48,941 nt of DNA from Spirochaetota bacterium (GTDB lineage Bacteria; Spirochaetota; UBA4802; JAFGDQ01), in contig JAXHTS010000067.1 of the NCBI GenBank assembly GCA_034190085.1, forward strand, positions 1-48,941, in the 5' to 3' direction. Position numbers and translations under genes: made by a program. Below, piece by piece: positions 13,346 through 21,682 of this stretch (within the stretch, counting starts at the first letter, position 1; each line of letters starts with the position of its first letter). Below the pieces are notes generated by a model. That model saw only the letters and a list, made by a program, of their open reading frames with translations. It was not told where the DNA came from and did not search any database.

Positions 13346-16246
13346 TTATGGCCCATAGTCCAATATATTGTTCTCCCACACGACTATCTCGCCGTTATCG
13401 GATGCTGTGGCGATTATATCCATATCGCCGTCATCATCAATATCCGTAATAAATACCGATGACGCGCCATCAAAATCGGCTGCAATGGTGTGTTCAATCC
13501 ATTCAGTGTTATTGCCAATCATAGGATTCTTCCACCATGCTATTTTATCTCCATCTCTGGCCGTTGCCGCTATATCCATATCGCCATCGCCATCAAGATC
13601 AGCGGCATATACCGAAGATGCTCCATCGAATGAAGAGCTGACTGTCTGCCTACTTCCAAACGTGCCGTCACCATTATTTTCCCACCATGCAATCTCGTCA
13701 ATATCGCCACCTGCGGCGCCCAATACATCTATGTCTCCATCTTTGTCCATATCCAAGGCATAGGCATAATAAGATGGGAAGAAGCTATCATCGATGGTAT
13801 GAAGTGAACCTACAGGGTATTCAACACCTCCATTAGGGAAACTGCCACAGCCATCCATGTTTTCCCACCACCTTATACCACCATTAGCGCTAAGGACATC
13901 CATATCATCATCCCCATCAATATCAGCAGCCATAACCGAACGAGGTCCTCCCCAAGACATTGGTGATATGTTATGGTAGTCCCATTGTGTGCCATCGTCA
14001 GGCAAAGTGCCGTCGTTCTCCCACCAGATTATCCATGCTGAGCCCCACATAGATTCAATCACGTCCAGATCGCCGTCATTATCCATATCCGCGGCATACA
14101 CAGATTCATCGCCCCCACCAACGTATCCCATTTCATGCCTATCCCAATAAAGACCGTTGCCCTCTGTATTTTCCCACCATATCACACCGTCTCCGTCTCC
14201 TGCGCCAATCACATCTATGTCTCCATCTAAATCCATATCTAATGCATAACATGAACAGGCGCCTGTGAAATTGGTGTCAATAGGATGGCTGATTGTTACA
14301 AAGCTTTCATTATCAATGTTCTCCCACCATGTAATGGAGCCTAAAGAGCCGCTAGCTGTATTTAGTATATCCATATCGCCATCACCGTCTATATCAGCCG
14401 AATTGACCGAATTAGCTCCGTTGAGGGTTTCACTAATTGTGTGCCTGTACCAGCCATCCAATCTAATATTATACCAGGATATGCTATCCCCTGCGGCAAG
14501 CACATCCATATCACCATTACCATCCATATCTGCTGCATAAACTGAGCAAGCATCTAATAATTGATAGTTGATGATTTTTTTGGTGAAGCCTTCATTGCCA
14601 TTGTTATTCCACATTGCGATCAAAGAATCGCCGGTTCCCAAAACATCGGTTTTTCCATCTCCATCAATATCGGTTGTAAATAGTGAGGAGGGCCGTGAAT
14701 AATCGCTGTCGAGGGTAATTCTTGGCCCAAAGGTACCATTGCCGTCTGTGTTCTCCCACCAGATTATTTCGTAGATATCTTTTGGCTCACCAAAGTTGAC
14801 TATCCCCAATCCAAGCGTATCTAAATCGTTATCATCATCTATATCTATTGTTGTTAAGGATGTACAGTTGTGGAAACTATCGTCAAATATATGCTTTGTC
14901 CAGGATGTGCCATCTCCACTGGTGTTTTCGTGCCATTGTAATCTGCCTGGAGAACCTGAGGTGGAAGCCAACACATCCAGATCATTATCATTGTCAATAT
15001 CAGTCAGATAAGCATATCCTAAATACCAATCGTCAATTATTATGCCATCGCCGGTGAAGTTTCCGCTTCCATCGTTTGCCCACCAAGCGCTATTGCGGCC
15101 TACCGCCAAAACGTCGAGGCCATTAACTCCATCAATATCGGCTGCGCATACCATGCGCGCATAAGGGAAACTGACGATGCTCTGCTTTTCACCAAATGTG
15201 TCATCGCCGTTGTTCCTCCACCAAGCTATCTCGGCAATATAATAGGGTGACTTCCCACCTGATGCGGCCAGCACATCAATATTTTCATCGTCATCTAAAT
15301 CTACCGCAACAACATGGTTGTAATATGAGTTATCGAGGATGCTGGCTATGATTTGCTTATCTCCAAATGAACCGTTTCCATTGTTCTTCCACCAGGCTAT
15401 CTCGCCAATATAATCGGGTGACTTCCCACCTGATGCGGCCAGCACATCCATCTCACCATCGCCATTTAAATCTGCCGCAACAACATTACGGATATTATCG
15501 ACATTACTATCGATTGAATGTTCAATTGGCATAATAACAGTGATATAATTATCTCTTATCTTGTAGTGAGAACCGCCCGGTCCTGACAGGGTTAGCATAA
15601 CAGAGTAGGAGCCAGGGCTGTTATATGTATAGCTTGGATTCTGCTCATTTGAATCGATAACACCATCTCCATTGAAATCCCATTCCCATAATGTAATATC
15701 ACCAAGAGATTTATCCTCAAAATCTACAGTAAGTGAGATGATGCCCTTCCTTAACCTTGTGTTAAAATCGCAAACAGGATTTGTATTCCCTGAAACCGTA
15801 AATGTATATAGGCCTTCATCGAGGTCATTATTCATAATGGATATTGTTGCCGAGTTATTGCCTGGTAATTCAGGATTGTATGTTACAGAAAAAGTTACAT
15901 TTCTGCCTGCAGGAATAATGGAGGATGAGGGCTGCTCGATTTGAAAAATATCATCGCTTTCACAGTCTGCACAGCTAATTGTTATAATTGGCTCACCTGT
16001 CAGCATCAAATCGGCTAATCCGAGGTTTTCAATTAAAAATGTAATATTCGGACTTGAATCATTTACCTTAACTCCAACAATATCGTATCTGCCGCTGGGG
16101 GATAGAATATTATCAGCTCCCTGTTTCACATTGATCTCCGGGATTCGTGGATCTTTTGTGGAGTCTATTCCCTCCTGGATCATATTGCTGCAATAAAGAA
16201 GTGATAGAGATAGCAGAATATTCAAAATTGCTATTGCATTTTTCAT
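13346..16246 (-). CDS. Lipoprotein with HYDIN/ASH-like, PKD and many VCBS (FG-GAP) repeats
   Basis: The 966-residue protein has a signal peptide with a lipobox ending at Cys19 (LSLLYC). Residues 35-155 look like an ASH/choice-of-anchor-D domain (PVTFSVTYNPELPG-like text), and about 160-240 is a PKD domain (WEWDFNGDGVID). The rest is at least a dozen VCBS/FG-GAP repeats of the type DIDGDGDMDVLA...IAWWENNGDGTFG, which form a beta-propeller and bind calcium in relatives. It probably sits on the outer-membrane surface and takes part in adhesion or recognition; the ligand is unknown. It begins 37 bases after the CsgG-like protein gene and is likely in the same transcript. A 33-nt stretch is repeated exactly one repeat unit apart, showing recent internal copying. 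Confidence 0.87.
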   Translation of the reverse strand: MKNAIAILNILLSLSLLYCSNMIQEGIDSTKDPRIPEINVKQGADNILSPSGRYDIVGVKVNDSSPNITFLIENLGLADLMLTGEPIITISCADCESDDIFQIEQPSSSIIPAGRNVTFSVTYNPELPGNNSATISIMNNDLDEGLYTFTVSGNTNPVCDFNTRLRKGIISLTVDFEDKSLGDITLWEWDFNGDGVIDSNEQNPSYTYNSPGSYSVMLTLSGPGGSHYKIRDNYITVIMPIEHSIDSNVDNIRNVVAADLNGDGEMDVLAASGGKSPDYIGEIAWWKNNGNGSFGDKQIIASILDNSYYNHVVAVDLDDDENIDVLAASGGKSPYYIAEIAWWRNNGDDTFGEKQSIVSFPYARMVCAADIDGVNGLDVLAVGRNSAWWANDGSGNFTGDGIIIDDWYLGYAYLTDIDNDNDLDVLASTSGSPGRLQWHENTSGDGTSWTKHIFDDSFHNCTSLTTIDIDDDNDLDTLGLGIVNFGEPKDIYEIIWWENTDGNGTFGPRITLDSDYSRPSSLFTTDIDGDGKTDVLGTGDSLIAMWNNNGNEGFTKKIINYQLLDACSVYAADMDGNGDMDVLAAGDSISWYNIRLDGWYRHTISETLNGANSVNSADIDGDGDMDILNTASGSLGSITWWENIDNESFVTISHPIDTNFTGACSCYALDMDLDGDIDVIGAGDGDGVIWWENTEGNGLYWDRHEMGYVGGGDESVYAADMDNDGDLDVIESMWGSAWIIWWENDGTLPDDGTQWDYHNISPMSWGGPRSVMAADIDGDDDMDVLSANGGIRWWENMDGCGSFPNGGVEYPVGSLHTIDDSFFPSYYAYALDMDKDGDIDVLGAAGGDIDEIAWWENNGDGTFGSRQTVSSSFDGASSVYAADLDGDGDMDIAATARDGDKIAWWKNPMIGNNTEWIEHTIAADFDGASSVFITDIDDDGDMDIIATASDNGEIVVWENNILDYGP
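15245..15277 (-). repeat. 33-nt direct repeat inside VCBS gene, copy 1
   Basis: Identical to 15416-15448, offset by 171 nt, i.e. 57 codons or one VCBS unit. The flanks are also similar. This indicates recent unit duplication within the propeller. Confidence 0.8.
15416..15448 (-). repeat. 33-nt direct repeat inside VCBS gene, copy 2
   Basis: Partner of 15245-15277; encodes the same VLAASGGKSP segment in the neighbouring VCBS unit. Confidence 0.8.
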
Positions 16247-16283
16247 AAGATCGCCTTCTTCGAATAATATAGAATAAAAAATG

Positions 16284-17372
16284 CTAATAAAACATCTTTA
16301 CACCGGCATCAGCGCCCAAAATTTGACCGGTATTGCTTTTTTCAAAAAAATATGTATAGTTTGGCGAAAGAAAGATGTGCAGATTTAAAGACATAATGTA
16401 TTCCAGATCACACCTTGCTGAGGCAACGGGATCATAAAAATTCTCTCTCGAATATTCATAATCACCAAATTGATCCACACCGTCTTTGTCGTAGGTCATC
16501 ATATTTATAAAATATCCACAACCCAAATAGGGGACTATTCTTATTTTTCTCGATAGTTTGTAGATGTAACCAAGATTAAGCATTATCGGCGCTGTTATAA
16601 TTGACTCAATGGAATCATCGGCCCCATCAAAGGAATAAATGCCCGTTGATATGGTTAAAACAGCGTTTTTATAGATAAAATTGTTGACATTGAGATTTAG
16701 ATTGAAGCCGTATCCATCGTCACCAACCTTTGAGTAATCTCCAATTGCATATTGAAAACCAAATGAAATGGAATAGCTCAAATAGGTTTCTGTCTTAAAA
16801 TCGTATTCCAACATCTCAACAATCTCAATGCACGCCTCTTCCAGACGGGACTCTTCATCCGCCTTCACCTTGTAGTTGCCTTCCACTTTGCCGATTGCGA
16901 CATTTACGATCCTCAGGAGAATATAGTATGTATCAATCTTATGAATCGCTCCTATTATAATCTTGTTTGCGGAGAGTAGCCTCCCGACCTTAACAGCGCA
17001 TTCAGAATCTGTACACCAACTCTTCTGCAGTTCCATCTCTTCGAATACCTTATCAATCTGATTTCTCTCCACTATGGTAAAGATATGAGTCTCAAATATC
17101 CTTGCGCTAACTATGTCAGTTACAGCTTTAGCTATGGACTGGGGGCAATTATGCGCCTTAAAATCCAAAATCGCTGCCCTTTCTTTATCATTATCATTTT
17201 TATTCTTCATGGAATATGCTTGAGTAACCATAAGAAGTGATAAAACAATGGCTAAAATAGGCCATCTTTGAGTTATTATGACGCATATATATATTAATTT
17301 CATATAATTACATTCTTGTAATTGTATAAAATTCCAATGCCGTAAGAATAACAAACCAAGTCTTTTGTTCAT
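16284..17372 (-). CDS. CsgG-like domain fused to predicted outer-membrane beta-barrel
   Basis: The protein has an N-terminal hydrophobic segment ending near VTQAYS, then a CsgG/LpoB-like domain (ILDFKAHNC... IVERNQIDKVFEEMELQKS... LLSANKIIIGAI). The C-terminal half is made of alternating hydrophobic strands with a terminal aromatic (VKMFY), as in outer-membrane barrels. CsgG-like domains in relatives bind lipoprotein or curli partners in the periplasm. ATG at 17372 is chosen because GAGGTG precedes it; an in-frame GTG four codons earlier overlaps that site. A later Met (MKLIYICVI) gives a more usual signal peptide length but has no ribosome-binding site. It lies between the anti-sigma gene and the VCBS lipoprotein gene, and may help place or sense surface lipoproteins. 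Confidence 0.75.
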   Translation of the reverse strand: MNKRLGLLFLRHWNFIQLQECNYMKLIYICVIITQRWPILAIVLSLLMVTQAYSMKNKNDNDKERAAILDFKAHNCPQSIAKAVTDIVSARIFETHIFTIVERNQIDKVFEEMELQKSWCTDSECAVKVGRLLSANKIIIGAIHKIDTYYILLRIVNVAIGKVEGNYKVKADEESRLEEACIEIVEMLEYDFKTETYLSYSISFGFQYAIGDYSKVGDDGYGFNLNLNVNNFIYKNAVLTISTGIYSFDGADDSIESIITAPIMLNLGYIYKLSRKIRIVPYLGCGYFINMMTYDKDGVDQFGDYEYSRENFYDPVASARCDLEYIMSLNLHIFLSPNYTYFFEKSNTGQILGADAGVKMFY

Positions 17373-17492
17373 TATACACCTCACTCATAAATTACAAAAA
17401 AAATGATAAATGTCCAAACCCAGAGTACATTAAAGCAGTACAGCAATAAATAGTATATATCTAACAGATTAATATGATTGTATCAGCGCTTA

Positions 17493-18329
17493 TTACTCGC
17501 TTCTATTCCATATATCGCTGACACTAATAATCTGTTCAGCAATCTGTTCTAACTTGCTATCCAAGTTATCCACTTGCTTATAATTTATTGTCTTACCAAA
17601 TAACTGCTTTCCGCTCTCCCCATCTACAACCCTAACAGCAAGTATATATGAGTCTCTAAGTCTGCTGACTCTTCCAACCAACTGCCTGTTTACGCTTTTC
17701 TCAATCCCTTCAATTCTCTTATATACTACAAGGTTTCTACCCTTCAGCAAGCGAAGCTTTTGATATAATTTATCGGTTATATCAGATGCAATCCTTTTAT
17801 CAACTCCGCTTGCTTCAAATCTGTTTATCCCAAGCCTTGCGTTTATGGCTATAGGTTTTTTCCCTTTTAATCTTTCGAATGTTTGCGCGTTTCTCTTTTT
17901 TATTCCAACTGATTCTCTTGGCTGCTTCCATTTCTCGTTTAACTTTTTGATGATCGATTTTTCAGGCATAATATTATCTTTGTATAATTCGATTACTTCT
18001 TTGTTATCTAAGAATTCAGATTTGGTTTCCTTTAGGAAATCCGCCACTATTACAACTCCTGTAGATAATGAGGCTCCTAATAATAATGATATTATACCTA
18101 AAACAATTTTACTCTGAACGACTGAAATGGTTAATCCAAGCTTTCCGGAAAGAAAGTATATTCTGAGAACAAGATCGTATACTAAATTGTATTCACCAAC
18201 CGCCCTTAAAGTTTCCAAAAGGGCCCGCGCTCTATTATCGAGAATGTATTCCTTTACATCCTGAGGGATGGATTGCCTAAGCTTAAGTTTATCCAGTGCC
18301 CTCTCGAATATATTGAATCTATCGTTCAT
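17493..18329 (-). CDS. Probable membrane anti-sigma factor with CsgG-like outer domain
   Basis: The 278-residue protein overlaps the ECF sigma gene by four bases (ATGA), the usual arrangement for an anti-sigma factor. It has a cytoplasmic-type helical N-terminus (1-74), one transmembrane segment at about 75-98 and an outer domain. Residues 160-275 (INRFEASGVDKRIASDITDK... LVVYKRIEGIEKS... YILAVRVVDGESGKQLFG) look like the CsgG/TolB-N-type fold of the next gene product. No zinc-binding anti-sigma motif (HxxxCxxC) is present, and I do not recognise an established anti-sigma family. The role is inferred from overlap, topology and context. Confidence 0.62.
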   Translation of the reverse strand: MNDRFNIFERALDKLKLRQSIPQDVKEYILDNRARALLETLRAVGEYNLVYDLVLRIYFLSGKLGLTISVVQSKIVLGIISLLLGASLSTGVVIVADFLKETKSEFLDNKEVIELYKDNIMPEKSIIKKLNEKWKQPRESVGIKKRNAQTFERLKGKKPIAINARLGINRFEASGVDKRIASDITDKLYQKLRLLKGRNLVVYKRIEGIEKSVNRQLVGRVSRLRDSYILAVRVVDGESGKQLFGKTINYKQVDNLDSKLEQIAEQIISVSDIWNRSE

Positions 18330-18844
18330 AGAAGGTCCTCAATGTCCTTTATGCCCTTCTTATTCAAATAATCGATTATTCGATCAACTATACGTCTATA
18401 TCTATATTCTGCTTTTCTTTTAGTTAATCCCATTTGTTTTGCGGCTTCGCTGTAACTGTAATTATACACTGCAATAAGATCAAAGAGGGTCTTTTCCCCT
18501 TCATCTCCAAAATTGTCCATATTATCAATGGCCTCGCTTATGATTACTCTGCTGTCTTTAAATCCATTCACAAATGTAAGGCCTACATCTCCAAATACAT
18601 CATCAATATTGACTTCTTCAGCCCTTGTCCTTCTAAAAAACTCCAGAATGGCAATCCGTAATGCTCCATAAAGCCATTTTCTGCTGTTTTGTATCTCCTC
18701 ATATTTTTCAAAGAATTTGATAAATATTTCCTGACAGATGTCACTTGCATCATCAATATTGCCTATTTTTGTATAAACTGTGCTGAATACAACAGGATAA
18801 TATCTTTTATGATCTTCAGTAAATTTATCCTTCTTTGTGGCCAT
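18326..18844 (-). CDS. ECF-type RNA polymerase sigma factor
   Basis: The 172-residue protein has a sigma-70 region 2 (DDASDICQEIFIKFFEKYEEI... WLYGALRIAILEFFRR) and a region 4 helix-turn-helix (YNYSYSEAAKQMGLTKRKAEYRYRRIVDRI), with no region 1 or 3, as in ECF factors. It directs polymerase to a small set of promoters and is normally held by a membrane partner until a signal arrives. The partner gene overlaps its stop. Upstream lies a bipartite element that also occurs before the large lipoprotein gene, which suggests autoregulation and a local regulon of surface proteins. Confidence 0.9.
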   Translation of the reverse strand: MATKKDKFTEDHKRYYPVVFSTVYTKIGNIDDASDICQEIFIKFFEKYEEIQNSRKWLYGALRIAILEFFRRTRAEEVNIDDVFGDVGLTFVNGFKDSRVIISEAIDNMDNFGDEGEKTLFDLIAVYNYSYSEAAKQMGLTKRKAEYRYRRIVDRIIDYLNKKGIKDIEDLL

Positions 18845-18867
18845 CTATTGTGATGCCTTCTATAATT

Positions 18868-18902
18868 ATAAGCGTTTTTTTGTGAGCAAACGTCACAAAA
18901 AA
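18868..18902 (-). promoter_or_regulatory. Predicted autoregulated ECF promoter of the sigma operon
   Basis: Minus strand: a T-run and GTGACG, 16 bases, CGCTTATA, then a short leader to the ATG at 18844. An inverted repeat TTTTTTGTGA/TCACAAAAAA (18876-18902) with a 7-nt loop overlaps the -35 part, so a repressor site is another or additional explanation. The match in sequence and spacing to 12594-12630 supports a shared promoter. Confidence 0.7.
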
Positions 18903-19121
18903 TAATTGAAACGATATGTTAAATGTTATTATATATAGATTTAGTGCAAAAACTACTTCTAACCGAATTTTATGTTCCATATTTGGCGATAATCGCTTGT
19001 AATTGATTGTGATCAGTATCAGTATTAGAGAAATCGACTTTTTGCAGGAGCGCCATTTATATATTATGAAAGAGTTAAAATATTCGTCCTGAAGAAAAAT
19101 ATGCTACAGGAGGAAAAATAA
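18903..19121. other. Spacer between sigma operon and IS relic
   Basis: AT-rich with no gene. The string TAAAATATTCGTCCT at 19076-19090 resembles the start of the hairpin at 19513 and may mark the left end of the insertion sequence. Confidence 0.3.
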
Positions 19122-19506
19122 ATGAGTTTGATCAAGTTACAACCTGTAGTCTGGGATTGCAAGTATCATATTGAAATAATCCCCAAATATCGTTACAAGG
19201 TTTTTAATAGAGAGATAAGGGAAGCGGTAATAGATGAAATATGAAAAGTTTGTTTATGGATGAGTGTAGAGATTATTGAAGGGAACGAATGCAAAGATCA
19301 TATTCATATGTGTATAGCAATACCGTCGAAGTATTCTAATTCAGAAATAATTGGAAAGTTGAAAGGTAAGACAGCGATAAGGATGTTTAATAAGTTTCCT
19401 GAATTAAGGCAGCATCCCGTTTTATGAATACATTATCAGTAACACCTGAAAAGTTACTATCGAATTTATTGATTATAATTTGAAAGAAATAAGGGGTAGT
19501 TGTTGA
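19122..19506 (+). pseudogene. Relic IS200/IS605-family TnpA (Y1 transposase)
   Basis: ATG at 19122 follows AGGAGG and opens MSLIKLQPVVWDCKYHIEII with the WDCKYH.(E/V)(I/W).PKYRY start of IS200 transposases. After an internal TGA it continues with VEIIEGNECKDHIHMCIAIP, carrying the HxH-type metal site (DHIHM), then SEIIGKLKGKTAIRMFNKFPELR. More stops and a frameshift follow before a C-terminal IDYNLKEIRG. The catalytic tyrosine part (YxxxQ) is not intact. Several stop codons make it inactive. Confidence 0.85.
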
Positions 19507-19512
19507 CTATTA

Positions 19513-19549
19513 AAATATCGTCCCTCTTTTGTAGAGAGGGACGATATTT
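19513..19549 (+). repeat. 15-bp hairpin at the right end of the IS200-type relic
   Basis: AAATATCGTCCCTCT pairs perfectly with AGAGGGACGATATTT around a 7-nt loop, seven bases after the transposase remnant. IS200/IS605 elements carry such end hairpins as TnpA recognition sites. It could equally act as a terminator. Confidence 0.6.
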
Positions 19550-19570
19550 AAGAGATTCATGCATGATAAT

Positions 19571-19604
19571 GAGGGTTGTTGCCTAAAGAAGTGGCAACAA
19601 CCTC
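19571..19604 (-). terminator. Hairpin at the end of the glutamate-synthase-like gene
   Basis: GGTTGTTGCC pairs with GGCAACAACC around a 9-nt loop and the arm overlaps the last bases of the gene ending at 19604. No clear T run follows, so termination is uncertain. Confidence 0.4.
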
Positions 19605-21244
19605 TAACTGTTCAAAATTTTCTTGGCAAATTCATCCTGAACATCAGTTATGAAAGGAATACAAGTCTCCTTCTCTGTCTCCCTGTTTGCAGAGTAGATT
19701 TCGTTTCTTGTAATCTCGTTAATTGAAAATTTTCTGGCTCCGGACATCAATTGTTGTAATCCAGCAGCTAACTTATCAGCAAGAGTCCATACTGCAATTG
19801 CGCCATAGGGGATATTTTTCATCTCATCTGCACCGACCTTCTTCTGTACATCAAAATACCCTGCAAATATATCCTCAGCCTTAGCGCCATTATCAAGTAC
19901 AGATTTTGGCAATTTATCCCAATTTCCGTTTAATCTCTCTTTTCTATCCGGATATAATACACCTTCAATGTTCGAACCAAGGTATCCAGGGATCATTAGG
20001 CTTCTTCCCATACAGACAAGTTTGCTATAAGGCGCGCCCAGGGCAAGGGCCTTAAAGATATGATCCTCCCTAACTAGCCCGCCAGCAAATGATAAATCTA
20101 CAACATCTTTGCCTCTCGCTGCAAGGATGGATGCATACTCATATGCCTTGGAATGCAGTAGAATTGACGGAACCCCCCAGGTCTCCATCATATTCCATGG
20201 GCTCATGCCTGTTCCGCCGCCGGATCCATCAATAGTAAGAAGATCCATCTCAGCATCTGTTGCCAATTTAATTGAATGTGCCAGGGCTTCCATACCATAG
20301 GAGCCTGTCTTAAGGGTAAGTCGTTTATATCCCAATCCCCTTAGATGTTTTACAGCATTCATGAATTCTTCAGTAACTTCATCCGTGTTGTAGAGATTTG
20401 TATATCCCAAGCGGCTATGCCTTGCGAAGGACTTAATTGCGCCATTTTTATAGCCTTCCTGTACCTCCGGTTTTGTTGGATCAGGATCTACTATGTAACC
20501 CCTGTTCTTCAGGAATAGGGCATAATCCAGATCAGTAACCTGAATCTCACCGCCAATAACCTTGGCCCCCTGTCCCCATTTTAATTCTATAATCACCTTA
20601 TCGCCATATTTATCAATAATATACTCTGCTACGCGATTTCTGGTGTCCTCAACGTTCGTCTGAACTATGATTGCTCCATATCCATCAAAGTACTTAAGAT
20701 AGGTGTTTATTCTTCTCTCCAGTTCTGGAGCCTTTTCAATTTTTCCATTCTTGAGAATTGATAGTTTATCCACACCAACAACATTCTCTCCAACTACAAT
20801 TGGATAACCTACCAATGCAGCACCAATGGAAAAGGAATCCCAATATTTTGCCGCTATAAAGGTTGATCCTAAAGCTCCTGTCATTATGGGAACTCGATAT
20901 TTGGTCTTTTCTTTTTTTCCAAATTCTCCATCTAAAGTAACATTAGGGAAGACACAGTCATCAGGATCATTTGAAAGACCCTTGGCTAATCCATGAGAAC
21001 CATAGACGTAGCCATTAATCCTTATTGAATTATACGACACGCCAACATGACATGTATTGGCGCTTCCTGATGTTATTGCTCCAAAATCTCTTGGATAGAG
21101 TAATTTCCTACCCTGCATACATGACAACCATGTCTCACATCTACCCTGGCAATCAGCCCTGCATAATGTGCATAAGCCTGATTCGGCAGGATTTCCACGG
21201 TTTACTGTACCTAACGCATCATTATTTTTTGGCCACTGAATCAT
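19604..21244 (-). CDS. FMN-binding glutamate synthase family protein (stand-alone synthase domain)
   Basis: The 546-residue protein holds the FMN/2-oxoglutarate TIM-barrel domain of glutamate synthase (TIDGSGGGTGMSPWNM; DLSFAGGLVREDH), without the N-terminal glutamine amidotransferase domain. A cysteine cluster near the N-terminus (Cys25, 28, 32, 36, 42) probably binds an Fe-S centre. Archaeal-type and some anaerobe enzymes have such split organisation; in others the family is only distantly related and its reaction unproven. ATG at 21244 follows AAGGAG. The divergent neighbour is an NrpR-like nitrogen regulator, which supports a role in ammonia assimilation. A sigma-70-like promoter (ATGACA, 18 bases, TATAAT) lies at 21273-21302. 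Confidence 0.85.
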   Translation of the reverse strand: MIQWPKNNDALGTVNRGNPAESGLCTLCRADCQGRCETWLSCMQGRKLLYPRDFGAITSGSANTCHVGVSYNSIRINGYVYGSHGLAKGLSNDPDDCVFPNVTLDGEFGKKEKTKYRVPIMTGALGSTFIAAKYWDSFSIGAALVGYPIVVGENVVGVDKLSILKNGKIEKAPELERRINTYLKYFDGYGAIIVQTNVEDTRNRVAEYIIDKYGDKVIIELKWGQGAKVIGGEIQVTDLDYALFLKNRGYIVDPDPTKPEVQEGYKNGAIKSFARHSRLGYTNLYNTDEVTEEFMNAVKHLRGLGYKRLTLKTGSYGMEALAHSIKLATDAEMDLLTIDGSGGGTGMSPWNMMETWGVPSILLHSKAYEYASILAARGKDVVDLSFAGGLVREDHIFKALALGAPYSKLVCMGRSLMIPGYLGSNIEGVLYPDRKERLNGNWDKLPKSVLDNGAKAEDIFAGYFDVQKKVGADEMKNIPYGAIAVWTLADKLAAGLQQLMSGARKFSINEITRNEIYSANRETEKETCIPFITDVQDEFAKKILNS

Positions 21245-21272
21245 GATTTATTTTCTCCTTATATATTTTAAT

Positions 21273-21302
21273 ATTATAGCATTATGCTCAATCCTTTGTC
21301 AT
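21273..21302 (-). promoter_or_regulatory. Sigma-70-like promoter of the glutamate-synthase-like gene
   Basis: Minus strand ATGACA, 18 bases, perfect TATAAT, about 30 bases before the start codon. Confidence 0.5.
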
Positions 21303-21458
21303 TGCAGGGTGTATACCTCATCTCAACATTGAAAAGATGATGTCTTTAAAATAATTTTAACTAAGTATTGTTGTTACAGTTATCAGATACACCCTATCAT
21401 TAGTGGATGATGTATGTTTGTATTTTGAGTTACAAGGCTCCGGTTGTTAATAAATATG

Positions 21459-21474
21459 TGGCAACTAATTGCCA
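21459..21474. promoter_or_regulatory. Palindrome TGGCAA-N4-TTGCCA, candidate NrpR operator 1
   Basis: Inverted repeat in the divergent region between the glutamate-synthase-like gene and the NrpR-like gene. Archaeal NrpR binds related palindromes (GGAA-N6-TTCC in Methanococcus). Half-sites match the second palindrome at 21547-21573, with one base more in the centre. Confidence 0.6.
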
Positions 21475-21534
21475 AAAATATATTTCAGAAATGTAAAATC
21501 AAGCCTTTTTTATAAGAATTTTTATTCAGGAGGG

Positions 21535-21562
21535 TTGACATTGAATATTTTATGGCAATAAT
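21535..21562 (+). promoter_or_regulatory. Promoter of the NrpR-like gene, overlapped by an operator
   Basis: TTGACA at 21535-21540, 16 bases, AATAAT at 21557-21562. The candidate -10 lies in the centre of the palindrome 21547-21573, so binding there would block transcription. Confidence 0.5.
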
Positions 21563-21573
21563 TGCCATAAAAT
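21547..21573. promoter_or_regulatory. 27-bp perfect palindrome, candidate NrpR operator 2
   Basis: ATTTTATGGCAAT, one central A, and its exact reverse complement. It holds TGGCAA-N3-TTGCCA and overlaps the -10 region of the NrpR-like gene, fitting autorepression. Confidence 0.7.
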
Positions 21574-21682
21574 GCTTGATTATATTAAGTAATATTCACT
21601 AGTGTATTCTCTAATACTTAACCGCCTATATTATTTGATTTTTTATTGAAATTGTGCATTACAGTGAACACTATAATTGATC

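Noticed and set aside
13400-15500. Regular repeats as a CRISPR array
   Set aside because: The repeats are imperfect, in frame and encode VCBS units.
13368-15944. Long plus-strand frames opposite the VCBS gene
   Set aside because: They mirror the repetitive Asp/Gly-rich coding strand and have no ribosome-binding sites.
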